Shown in pieces: positions 24,053-35,800 of a DNA stretch of 64,000 bases. Origin of the DNA: Hydractinia symbiolongicarpus (taxonomy: Eukaryota; Cnidaria; Hydrozoa; Anthoathecata; Hydractiniidae); assembly GCF_029227915.1 (NCBI RefSeq), contig NC_079886.1:8122001-8186000 (forward strand). The letters run 5' to 3'. A model generated the notes under the pieces. That model had not been told where the DNA came from, made no database searches, and was given only the letters and a program-made list of their open reading frames with translations. Numbering within the stretch: the first letter of the stretch is position 1; each line of letters starts with the position of its first letter. The position numbers and the translations under genes were made by a program.

Positions 24053-24580
24053 TCCGGATTTAAGAACCTATTTACACTAAAAATCGAATTAAAATGTTCC
24101 ATTTTCGAACGAAAATGTTTGACGTTTGAATTCTAAAGTCACTCACAAAACATTGTTTACAGTGTTTTGAACCAGAAACCTTCTTGAGGTGAAGATGTCG
24201 GCTTTAAAAAGAAAACTCAATAACGTTTCTTTAATTCAAAAATGTCAAATAATTCGGGAAATCGAGAAAGGAATGTCAACCAAGGAGGCAGCAGAAAAAT
24301 ACGGGATCCCCAAAAATACAATTTCAACTTGGATGAAAAAAAAACATAAGATCCTACAAAGCTTGGAAGAACAAAAAACCGCGTCTGGTTCGAAAAAGGT
24401 TCGAGGCTGTGATTATGAGCAGATAGACAAGGCTGTTTTCAAATGGTTTACTGTTCAAAGAAGCCAAAACATTCCGATCGATGGCAATTTGATAAAAGAA
24501 AAGGCACTCAGTTTTGCTAAAAACTTTGACTGTTCAAGTTTCAAGGCTTCCGATGGTTGGCTGGACAAATGGAAAAAAAG

Positions 24581-25227
24581 GTAAATAACATAGTTATAAT
24601 TTTCATTTCGTGTATAAAAACAACGTGATTACATATCAAACACTAAAATTACAGCTTCTGTTTTTTCAAAATCTCTACCATTGACTTTTGCCCGGATAAG
24701 CTTAGAACACAGGGGACCTGCATTCCATCACCATCTCCAAGATTAACTGCCTTTGCAGTAACAGTTATATCACATCTCCCAAATTGATCAGCACGGAGAA
24801 AATAAAATATGTTTTTAGCAAACTTTCCATTTTCTCCTAACGGCAAATGTCCGACTAGTTTCCCATCTTTTTTAACGGCTACAGCGTATTTGTCGACAGG
24901 GTTGTGAGGTTCCATTTCTCCTTGTAGTTTTTCTTGTTGGACTGGTGTCCATAAACTTTTGTAAACATGGTACCCTTTTATGTAAGATGTAATGTCAGTG
25001 GAAGACAAAACGACGAGTGGCATATTTTCAGTTAATTCAATTTCTTGTCCCAGTAAATTTATAGCCATATTACAGATTCTACTACACTCCACGTGTTCAA
25101 CAATATAATTTGTAAACAGATAAGAATCGAATCGAACCAATCTTAAAATTTATGTTCGATTGTGTTATGTTCGATTAATATTAAGGGCTGCTTTACACGA
25201 AACATTTTTATTTATTTACTTTTTCAG
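24581..25227 (+). other. transposase intron hosting an antisense gene
   Basis: Donor AG|GTAAAT and acceptor TTTTTCAG|G. Removing it restores a standard Tigger sequence across the junction (phase 2), so it is a real intron rather than an insertion that breaks the gene. Most of its 647 bases are taken up by the HIRAN open frame on the other strand. Confidence 0.85.
24649..25068 (-). CDS. HIRAN-domain protein inside the Tigger intron
   Basis: Intronless frame of 139 aa from the ATG at 25068; it stays open to 25140 but without another ATG, so a short upstream exon or a non-ATG start is possible. The HIRAN fold covers almost the whole protein: GYHVYKSLWTPV (about 32-43), NPVDKYAVAV (56-65), GKLVGHLP (69-76), and VPCVLSLSG near residue 117. 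In HLTF and Rad5 the HIRAN domain binds DNA ends at stalled replication forks; that is known only for those proteins. Stand-alone HIRAN proteins of this kind are of unknown role. The frame is uninterrupted although the host transposase is frameshifted. A duplicated TCGAACATAA-type word lies just upstream (25147-25175). Confidence 0.8.
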   Translation of the reverse strand: MAINLLGQEIELTENMPLVVLSSTDITSYIKGYHVYKSLWTPVQQEKLQGEMEPHNPVDKYAVAVKKDGKLVGHLPLGENGKFAKNIFYFLRADQFGRCDITVTAKAVNLGDGDGMQVPCVLSLSGQKSMVEILKKQKL

Positions 25228-26549
25228 GCACAGCATTTCCTTGAAAGTTATCGGTGGTGAATGTAAGTCAGTTACAAATCAAATGACAAGCTCCTGGAAC
25301 GAAACCACGCTCCCAACCATTCTGTCGAATTACAAATTGGAGGACACTTTCAACGCAGACGAATTTGGTTTGTTTTACCAATGTCTTCCCGAGAAAACAT
25401 ACCACCTCAAAGGAGAAAAGTGTTCTGGGGGGAAGAAGAGCAAGTTGAGATTCACTGGAATGGCCGCAGCAAGTGCTACTGGAGAAAAGTTGCCAATGTT
25501 CGTCATTGGCAAATCAAAAAAACCTCGCTGCTTTAATAACATCAAACATCTCCCTTGCCAATACACATCACAAAAGAAAAGTTGGATGGATAGTGAAATA
25601 TTTGAAAACTGGGTCCGGAAACTGGACCAAAAGTTTCTTGTAGACGGGAGAAAAATCGTTCTTATAATCGACAACTGTCCAGCACACCCATCGATCTCGA
25701 ACTTAACAAACATTCATCTCGTTTTTTTGCCCCCCTAACACAACGTCTGTGTTGCAACCGATGGACCAAGGTATCATACGAAGTCTAAAAGCGCATTACC
25801 GAAGGAGAGTTGTACGTTTGCTGTGCAGTGCTTTGGAGAACAACAAACCTTTGCCAAAGATTTCAATTTTAAGCGGAATGAAGATACTGGCTGATTCTTG
25901 GGAGGCTGTAACTAAACAAACCATCATCAATTGTTTTAAGAAATCTGGAATCTCTTCTACAGGACAACAGGATGCTATTGCTGATTCGGATGACCCATTT
26001 AAAGATCTTCAAGAAAGTTTGGATGATTTAAGAGAGGCTGATCCATCATTGGTACCAAATGATCTCAGTGCTAATGATCTTGTGACCTTGGATGATGAGG
26101 TTATCGCAACCGCCCCTCAAATCTCTAATGAGGATATTATTGATGAATTTCGGAAATCTCAGGACGACGAAGCTGAAGACGATGGCAGTGACATGGAGGA
26201 TGATTCATTTGATATAGTTGTCGAAAAACCATCAAGATCAAAAGTCGAGTGTAGTATTGATCTTTTGAAAGATCTAGCAATGTGTTGCGAAAAAGGCAAT
26301 GAAATGCAAATGCTTATCTCCAAATTCGAAAAAATGTATAATGAAGACAGAGTGGCATCACTTAAACAAAAAGACATAACCGATTTCTTTAAATGAAGCT
26401 GTAAATTTATTTTATGTATTTATTTTAAAAGAAGTCTTGTGCATTGAATATTAACATTTTAACATCTCTCATTGACCTCTATCAACTCCCGATACACTGA
26501 AGGTTAAAAATACGTTTTATACGAAAAAATCCAATTTTTGTCAATTTTT

Positions 26550-26637
26550 CTCTATTTTGAACTTTCTCTATATCGAACAAATTTTCTGGTCCCTTGCGAG
26601 TTCGAGATAGAGAGTTCGAGATAGAGAGAGTCATTGA
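26550..26637 (-). repeat. right-end inverted motifs of the Tigger element
   Basis: GTTCGAGATAGAGAG occurs twice at 26599-26630, inverted relative to the left-end array. Two looser direct copies (CTCTATTTTGAAC, CTCTATATCGAAC) and a CTGGTCCCTTG word shared with the left end precede it. The outermost bases diverge from the left end at about four of ten positions. Confidence 0.8.
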
Positions 26638-26658
26638 TAGATGTACATCTATCAATGA
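26631..26658. repeat. 28-bp perfect palindrome at the transposon boundary
   Basis: TCATTGATAGATGT and its exact reverse complement meet around a GTAC centre, with no mismatch over 28 bases. It straddles the right junction of the Tigger element, so the element's last bases form one arm. Confidence 0.9.
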
Positions 26659-26896
26659 AACTGCAGTACTGGTGTTTCGTCATTTTCATCTCCAGGTTAT
26701 TAATATAAACCTCAAATGTATTTGAGATTTGACGAGAAGGAATTCGCCTAAATTCGCGAAAAAAAATTTTCGCAAACTCGTCACAGTTGGATAAAAACAC
26801 GGGACAGGACACTGGTTCTTTGCTGATTGGCTCATTTCGTTGAAATTCCGCTAATATCAGCATTTCTTGCATTCTAAAACCAAAACAAGTTGCAAC
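26659..26896 (+). promoter_or_regulatory. OS9 proximal promoter and 5' UTR
   Basis: Only 238 bases separate the boundary palindrome from the OS9 ATG. A CCAAT-type box on either strand (GATTGGCT at about 26824) is visible and no TATA box is seen. TTCGCGAA-like palindromic words occur near 26752-26775. Core promoter elements therefore probably lie within a few hundred bases of the transposon end, or within it. Confidence 0.4.
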
Positions 26897-29800
26897 ATGG
26901 CGCCCGTTACAGTGTATATACTTTTAACTTCTGCTTTATTTTCACAATGTTTTTGTCAGTCATTTTTAAATATCGAGGAACTATCAGCCATGAAATATGG
27001 AATCGAAATAACAAACAAGCCTGTATTATACGATGCTGTAAGTGAAAATATCTAAATTAGCCTTGCAAATGTTATTTTTTTATTATCATTTTTATGTCCC
27101 GTAGCTATACATAGCTATACTAGCTATAGCTATAAAACTCAACTAAAACCTACTGTTTTCATTATTTTGCCTAAAATCATTGGAGGTATCATGCTAAAAT
27201 ACAAACATCTTGATATTACGTCTCTAATGGACAATGTGCAACAACAAAACGTCCACTTAATTCACATTTGTAGATCATTTTACAAGGACAATAAGGGGCC
27301 TTCTAAAATTTTTCGGGCCCCATTATCGGAATATTGCCGCTAAGGGGGTCTGAAGTTTGAAAAAAAAATCCGCCAACGATTGAGAAATTTTAAAAATTTG
27401 TTTGTGGCCTGAAAATTCTTCGTCTTTCATGAGCATAACTCCTCTTGTCATCAATTCCGATAACTTTTATCTACAAAACACACCCCTGAGCCTTCCAAGA
27501 TTTATCCGAATGTGTGTATTTCACGGACGGAAATCTGCTAAAAGAGGGGGGAGGTCTGAATCTTAGCAGTGATATCCTGCTAACGGGGCCCGGAAAATTT
27601 TTTTGAAGGCCCCTAAATGTGAGGAGGCCATCAAATAGTAAAAAAACTAAAGATCGTTTTACAAATTATGCATATTTTACTACCTGAAAAGCTAAATTTG
27701 TTTACAGCTCTCTTTTCTAAAATATAAATCAGTTTTTAGAAAACAGTCAAACTTAAAGTTAATAATTACCACAACATGTTAAGTCCACTTTCTTTTTATT
27801 CTGTACCATGCTACTTTACAGTATCCTATATGTTTTATTAAATCATAGGTAAATTCAGCTAATATAATCTATGTGTCATCAAAACATGGACAAGCATATT
27901 CTTGTAATGTGCCAGAAATTATTTTAAATGAGGAGGAACAAGACAATGATCAGATAGACATGAAGGAAATCACAAAAATCCTTGATGACTCCTTTAATGG
28001 GTCATGCCTAACACATGTAAGTAGGCTTTTTATTTCTTTGTGATGATAAATAATTGATAACAAGAGAAAATTATGTTGCCATTCATTGCATGCAAGTCTC
28101 TTACAAAAGATCATAACATGAAAACCTAACTGATGCAATGTAAAACCAGTCTCTACGATCCTTCATAAAATGTATATATTGAGACAAGGTGGCAAATTTC
28201 AAAGTTCATCTCAACTAGTAATTATATAGACTACTGTATTCCTATACTAGGTTTACCCAATTTAAACTTGTTAATGTTTACAACAGAATTAGGATTTAAG
28301 ATCTTTCGTTTTATTTGCTTAGATACAAACACTTAGAATGTGTTGATTGTTGCTTACATCAGCATGGCCTTAATTTTCTGCTAGTGCAATTTAAGTGATG
28401 CTCACCTAACATATACGCAACAGAAAAATTAGCACTTAGTCTACCGGATTCAGAGAATTAACCAGTTGATGCTTTTTGCCCAATGTGTAAAATGTCACTG
28501 TCTCAGTATTTTCTGGGAGGGTTGCATATGTTTAAATTCAAGAATTCCAATTGCTAATCCTGTTTGTTCTTGTGGACATTGCATGTGTTAATTTTAAATT
28601 TTAGAATAAAGGATGGTGGTCCTACAAAGTTTGTCACAAAAAGGATATTGAGCAGTATCATATTGGAGGTAAAAAAGTGTTGGGTTATTATTTAAATCCA
28701 GTTAAAAAAATCATCAGGATTTTAAATGTATATTTTCATTAATCTATGGCAAAATACAAATCAGGAATGTCTGAAAACCAAGCGTTCAACAATAAGTTAA
28801 ATGTTTGCATGACAATGTTTCTATTGGTTTCTAGAGCATGGAGCAATAGAAGGTCTTACCTTACTTGGTGTTTATGAGTCTGAGGATGATTGGAGTAAAA
28901 AAGACGTATGTATATTATTTAAGACTAGACATTTGAAAAATCCACTGGAATTTGTTTTTTGTACATACCTCCTGCATTGATATGTGCATTGTTGACTTAT
29001 TTTTTCTATGTGGTAATAGCATTACTCAGTTTTGACATAACACATATATGATTTTATAGAGACAGTCCTGAAATAGTGTTACTTTGCTCATTTTTACCAT
29101 ATTAATCTGTGTTTGGCAGATCTCTGAATCTTTTACAAACCCACTGACAAATGTTTCTGTGTATGCTAGCAATGCGCGCACCTAGCTTCAAATGGATTGC
29201 ATATACAGACGTGAAGTGACATTCTTAAACCTTAATTTTTGCAATCCTTATTTCTATTATTTTATATGGTAGTCTTTTCCTTTTTTATCCAAAGTTAAAA
29301 GTTGGACTCAAAAACTATAGCTGTTTGTTTTTGCTATTTTACTATTTCATATTTGTTGTAATTTTGTAGGTCTCAGAATTGAAGGCAGGGGCATTACATC
29401 ACAGTCAAAACTACACAAAAGGTTCCATGTGTGATCTTACTTCAAAACCTAGAAGAACAGTAGTGCAGGTATTTTTTAAAAGCCTGCTTATTTGTTTGTT
29501 TGATCTTTATCATAATTTTTTACACCACTTTTTATACTTGTAAGAAGGAAGACGTCTACGTCACAAAATATACCAAGAAAAGATGCTAAATTTTAAAGTT
29601 CAAAAAAATTTAAAAAAGGTATAATCAATGATGTTATTCTTTGTTGGTTGAATGTCAATGTACAATTATACTAAACAAGGTGAATCAATAACGTTACATT
29701 AAAACTACTGTTGTTAATGTGTATTTTTTTTATTGTTCCAACCATACACTCTTGATAAAATTATTTTTATTTGCCCGATCGACCATAAGTTATTATCGAC

Positions 29801-32800
29801 TTCACCTGTAAAACAACTAAATAAGTTCAAGTCGCCTAATGTGAAGTGTCTGGTTAAGCAGACGTCTAGCAACTGGAATTATGCTGATTACATATTATAT
29901 GCACCTGCTAACTGTGGCAAGTTTGCGATTTGAACTATTTGTCATCTTTGTGAACTGGGCAAGATAGTTCATTGTTTCAATATTTTAATGGCCAGGTTGT
30001 ATATATGACATTTCTTTAAAAATGGGTATGCTGAGAGAACTTAATAAGTTTTGTCCGTTAGGGAGTTCATAACTGGCAACTTTCAATAAAAGTAGCATTG
30101 GTGTTCTTTGCGCAAAACCGTTTTCAGACCAAAGTTCCTTCAATTTTTAAAAAGTGCCATATAACTGATCGTTACACGTCTTTTTAAGCAAGATTTTATG
30201 AACTTTTATTTTTAACATTGTCTTTACTTTATAAGTAAAAAAATTTATGCATTTTATATAATATAAATATACTCCCAAAATTAAAAATAGCGTTTTTTCA
30301 CTGTCATATTATTTTCATGTTCCAGCAATAAATTTTCTGATTTTTTTAACTTTCGCATAGGAACCTATAACATTAGGTTAACTATAAAACAAGTTTGTGA
30401 GCGTAATCTTATGACTGAAGCAATCAGGAACTTTCTTTTCCCTTTTTTTGTATTTTTAAGCCCAAAACGTCTCTATATTAATAAAACACGTGGTTTATGT
30501 ATTCACAGTGGTAGCAGGATCGCTACTTTGTGCTGAAGATACCCAGGATATTTACGACGGATGATAGTTTGAGGAACGGAATATGTACGAACTATGGGCT
30601 TACATGTAGTATTGTCCATGGTACTGAAATAGTAATTTTTTTTTTCTCTCTTTAATTTAGCCTTTCAAACCTTTTTTATAGTATTATTGTTCAGCTCACG
30701 AGAAAGACACCATTATCCGTGTAGAGGAGCCGTCAACATGCGAGTACATCATTACCATTCACAGTGTCAAACTATGTTCACATCCTTTGTTTAAAGTGAA
30801 AGAAAAAACCAAACTGGTGGAGTTGAAGTGTTCTCCTGCACTGAAAGACCACGAATACAACAAATACTTAGAGAAAGAAAACAGAAGGAAGGCTAAAGAA
30901 GAGGAAGGTAGGAAGTTGCCAACAATATGCCCGATTTGATTGACTAAAAATGTCCTTGCATGCTTTATTTCCTCTTTAATTTCATTTTTGTCATGGTAAA
31001 AAAATAATGATAGTAATAATTAAATTAAAAAAAATTTATATACTCTGGGTATTTAATTATGTTAAAAAAATTAGTATACTCTTGATATCAATGATGGTAT
31101 TAAGATTATTTTCCTTATTGGTACAAATTTTCAAATTTTTTTGTTGTTGCGGATTTAGTCCTAATTTGGAAAATTAAATACCCCTGAAATATTCTTCAAG
31201 AGAAGATTAATACCGACCCCAAAAAACAAAAAAATCCCGAAGAATAAAGAAAATGAATTTTATTTCCAAGAGCTAATTGGAGGGTAGTTTTATTTACAAG
31301 TAAAATTTTCGCACAGTGATCAAAGGTATAACAAAGAATCAATAAAATCGTACTTCTGTGGCTGTGTCATTGAGAAAAAGCTTCTAAACCCTAACCACAA
31401 ATATTAGAACCCGAAAAAATTAGTGCAATTAAAGAGATGATACGTTCCTCTTTGTTTGTGCATTATATAACAAGTTTCTTTTTATTACAGAGAAAAAGAA
31501 AGAAGAAGAAGAAGCAATGCATAAGAGTAAAAATAATGAAGATGGCAGTGATGGAAAAAAAGTCTGGAAAGAGACGGCTAATAAAATAGGCAAAGTTTTT
31601 AAATCATTTGTAAAAACGTTTGATATGAAAGGTTAGTTCAGATATTATTAACATGGAGAGAACTGGCAAATGTGTATTATTAAAGAGCATTAATTTCTCC
31701 TTCCACGCAGTTATTAGTATATTTTTATTTTTTGGATAGCTTCACTTTAGTAGCAATTAAATAACATCGGCATTGCCTACCCGCTTATCCCTTACATGAT
31801 ATGGGTTGACTTTCATTTGTGGTAATTGTACTTGCTAGACATACCCGCCCTTTGTTGATTAAATCATCGAACTTCTAATCAGAAGACACCAGTCTTCTAT
31901 ACTTTGTTAACGTCTGGACCGATGAGGCTTAAGCCTCGATTTTCTAATTGTCCTGCCGACTTAAATAAAACTGTAAGAAAGAATATTCTTGTTGGACAAA
32001 AATTTGCGTGTAATTTTTGTGAGACTGACAAACATAATTTTCTATGAAATCTGTTTCAAAATTTTTCATCAACAAACATCGAGCAGCGAAATTTTACTTT
32101 TCTATAACTCATTGTTTCTTTAAAAGAGTGGCTAAGGATGTCGCAGTCATAGACATGGGAAAAACTCCTTGGGTTTCTTGCACAATGCAATCTTGTTCAA
32201 AATATTATTGAAGAAAGGTTCTTATTTCAAAACTTATGTACCCCAAGAGAAGTGTTTACGCTCTTTCCATATCATACAATTCCGACTTATGTTGTAAAGA
32301 TCCATTTTGAGTACATTAGCCTTTGGTCATTGATCAGGCGACGGTGTCTGGTGATTTCGAGAAATTACCAAAAAAAGTTCTCCAAAACACTATCAACAGA
32401 ATTGTAGTTTGATGTTTTAAATAGCTGTACCAAACGCCAATGTTAGTTTTCCATGCAGTTCTTGCTGTGAATAAATCCTTTTTTTCAGATGCCAAGTTTT
32501 TAGATTTTAACTCCCTTACTGACGGTATAAGCGACTCAAGCGAGGATCTAACTGCAGTGGAAAGTGGCGAATCACAGTTGGACAGCAATACTGAAGATGT
32601 TAACGATGCCGCAAAAGAAATGTCAGAGCTTGAAAATGCAAATGACGATTTGCTGAACGAAGCTATCGCTATAAAAAAGAAATTTAATACTGAGTACGCA
32701 CAAATAAAGAAGCATGCCGAAAATGAATTGCTGCGATCGAAGAAATTACTCAAGTCAATGGAAAAACTTCACGAAAAGGCAAAAACGAAAAAAGAAAGCG

Positions 32801-35800
32801 ACGAAGTTAAAGCTATGATGCAGATTTTGGAAAATAACATTGAGCTCTTTCAACGACAGATTAGGTATGATTTTACTTCTCTGTTTTAAGTTTTAAGTAC
32901 AGAAGCTGGTTGTGTTAATCATGTTGTCCGTATATTAAAATTCATTTTTTTACACAGGCTTTTATCAGAACACTTTATAAAAACATAGGTCCTTCCTTTG
33001 TCAAGGATTTTAGAACGATTTAAGAACATTCTTTGCTCTTAGGCTAAGAACATTAAGCAAAAGAATTAGTAAAGTTATCTGGTTACCTTTTTCTCGGTTT
33101 TTTTTTTCTCGAAATTTGGTGTTTATAATGTGGTTCGGCTGTCAACCATATTATATTAGTCAAACTTGTAGATATTTATTGGTGCAATTATGCCAAGACT
33201 AAATTTTTATTTAGAGTTTTAAATTTTAGAACAAGAATGGTGCTTGCCACAAATGCTAGATTTTGTGCCTTTTTAAAATAACCACTTCTTAATTTAACGC
33301 CCCTTTTTAAAAAACATGTAAATTAAGCGCATCCATGAGAGTTCTAATTAAATATACCCTTATCAAAAAAGGGGCGTTTATTTGAATTTAAATGGGGGTA
33401 AATAAAGCTAGATTAAATTTATCTATTTGCTTCACAGCGAGGAAAAATTGACAAAATGATTTTTTTATTTAGCCCTCCTCTCGTGTAAGCATTCCTACAT
33501 CCATATTTTCATAATGAGTGCTCCAGCTGCTTAACCGAGCATACAGTATACAGCAGCATACAGCTGCTCACTATTTCCGTGAATTTTATTTCGCTGACAC
33601 CGTGAAAAGAATTTATTTCTCCATGCTGTTTCAATTCAATACTTTTTTTGAATAATAAAGCGATAATTAATTTTGTTATAATTTTTTTAGAAACATTAAT
33701 GATAAGATGAACGAAGTTATCCGGCTTGAGAAAATCACCGAACGGAAATTGTCGCACATAAACGACGAATTAGACGAGCGTAAATTAACCGAAACTATAA
33801 GCAATCTGCTTGGCACGCAAGGCGATCGTCAGAAACAAGTACAAATTTCAAACACGGTGTCTAATATACTAAAAAAATCGTCGAAGTTAAGAAAAGCAAA
33901 AGCAAAAAACAGTCGAGTATTTAGTAAGAAGTTAGTCGACGGAAGTGTTAAAGATGTTGGAGAGGAAAATATTGCTAAAGAAAAAACAGATCCAGAGGAT
34001 TACCCATTACCAAATGAAGGAAAAGAACCAGGTACAGTGGACAAGGAAACAAAACCCTCGAGGAGTTTGCTTGACAATGAAGCTAATGTCATTGATGGAA
34101 CCGATGATGAAAATTTAGAGATTGGCAATGAAGCGGACACATCAAAGGATGACAGTGTCACTACAGATGACACTGTCTCAAAAGGAGCGAAAGGTTTCAA
34201 CAGCATTTTCAACTTGTTAAAAACAGAAATTAAGAAGCTAAACAAAGGAATGAAAAAAGAGAAGCAAGATAAAGATGAGGAGGAAGACGTAACTCTGGAG
34301 AATGTAGATGAAGTAAACAAAGTCAAAAAAGATAACATGAAGGTACAGTGTCCTTTACCAATGTTGAACGTAATATGTGATTATGTAAAGGTTGAGCAAA
34401 AAAGCTCAGTAATTTTTTACGGAATATGTCCGTAAAAGTTTTGCATTATTCTCTTGTTCGCGATTTTATTCTCCCTTCAATGACATTTTTCATGTTTACA
34501 TTATGCCATTTTTAAATTTTAAACTCTCGGTTACAGATCACGTGCCTATAAGCATTGTTTACCTCATTCGCAATATTTTTCGCACGGAATACTTTTCGCG
34601 TATTCGTTCAAATAGGTTCGTTAGTGCACGAAATTTAGTACGGCAATTACGCGTAAAACATTTTGCACGAAAATATACTTCTTTTCAAGAAACAGAACAA
34701 AACATCTATATTATTCTTCTTCTTGATTATTCTTCCTGTGTTTTGTCAAAGAGCATTAATTGTATTATTTTTCTTATTTGTGGAAGAATTTAAACCTGCA
34801 CAAAAAAATAATACGCGCGAAATATAATCATGTTATTAGGTGAAAATCAATACGCGCAAAAATTGGTACGGATAAGGTAGAATGGGGTTGCCGAGTTCTT
34901 CAGTGCGTGTCTGGATTATAAGGATGTTACTACTAACATTGCACAGAAGATTTACCACAAACATTGTATTACTGGATTTTGTTTAGCGTTTTCTATGCAC
35001 CTTAATAGTAGCGTCTAAACTGGACAGATGAAATACATACTGAATATTCTTATATTTTGTTTTAGTAAATCAAGCTGAGTTGATGCAATTATTTTACTTA
35101 AGAGAAAAAAAGATTGCAAATTAATGTTTTTGAATGTGCCTTAAGGACGGGCATTCGCAGATATCCGCCAAATTCAGACACCGAATTTTGCACAATTCTC
35201 GACATTCTTTTCGCCAATTTAAATTTCGCAATTTTTTCTTATGCAAAACATTTTTCTTCATCAAGGTTGCATAGAATTGTCAAGAAACATTAAAGTTTAT
35301 TACATTTACTTAAAAACATGTTTAGCAATGCATTATGAGAAGAAATTGGATTTTTAAAATTAAGCCTAAAATTTTGCGGTTTAAAGTCTTTCCTGTCATT
35401 TGATCTTGGTGTAAATGACTTTTTCCACCACTTTCTTTTTCAAAAAAAATACCAAGAAAATGAGAAATAAGAGAAACTTTAGACGCTTCAACTATTTTCC
35501 TCCTACCTACCAGTGAGTAGACAGTTTCTAATTTTTCTGAATAGCGAGAACTTCACCCTGTCGAAAAGCCACAGGTTGGCCCCGTACCATTTTGCGTGAC
35601 AGATGTATTCGGGTATTATAGTAAGCTCCTGAGATTCTCATCCAATATATTCTGCGTACATGGTTTTTATAAGATGTGTAAGTTACCATGCAAAAAACTG
35701 ATAATTAAGAGATATTTTTTATCCTATAAAGATTTAACTCAAACCTTTTTTCTATTAACAGGTTCGTGTCCGTACATTGAATGACGAAAAAATGGCCGAA

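Larger units (their letters stand above)
24195..26396 (+). pseudogene. Tigger-type transposase, frameshifted
   Basis: Cut-and-paste transposase acting on the element ends. Exons 24195-24580 and 25228-26396; the junction reads DKWKKR|HSISLK, as expected for the family. Order: N-terminal psq-like HTH (about 5-60, KEAAEKYGIPKNTISTWMKK), CENP-B-type second HTH (about 70-130), DDE core with D173 (NADEFG), D277 (IDNCPAH) and a third Asp in QPMDQG, 30 residues on. An extra base in a T7-C6 tract at about 25723-25736 shifts the frame between the second and third catalytic residues; the remainder is open from 25749 to 26396. The tail is acidic and ends KQKDITDFFK, a PIP-box pattern. Start at the ATG leading into MSALKRK. 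Confidence 0.87.
23853..26637. mobile_element. pogo/Tigger element with passenger gene
   Basis: The left end is TA|CAGTTGACTCTCTCTATCTC. The right end is the reverse complement of GACTCTCTCTATCTCGAAC, with a worn outermost ten bases, before TA (26638-26639). About 2.79 kb. It contains a CENP-B-type HTH plus DDE transposase (+), interrupted by one GT-AG intron that holds an antisense HIRAN-domain gene. A CAGT start, TA duplication and DD30D spacing are features of the Tigger group of pogo transposons. One frameshift in the transposase suggests a recently disabled copy, unless it is a sequencing error in a homopolymer. Confidence 0.88.

Noticed and set aside
24649-25140. Reading the HIRAN frame as starting at 25140
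   Set aside because: The codon there is TTG, preceded by an in-frame stop; the first ATG is at 25068.
26552-26872. 106-codon minus-strand open frame over the Tigger end and OS9 promoter
   Set aside because: It crosses the transposon boundary and palindrome, begins in the OS9 5' region and has no domain; chance frame.
31905-31960. Hammerhead-ribozyme-like string (GACCGATGAGGC, TTAA loop, GCCTCGA) in OS9 intron 7
   Set aside because: The core is wrong: CCGATGA for CTGATGA and GATTTT where GAAAC is required; at most a decayed copy.
32334-32753. 139-codon minus-strand frame (Ser/Phe rich)
   Set aside because: Antisense shadow of OS9 exon 8, whose coiled-coil coding sequence is in phase with neighbouring exons.
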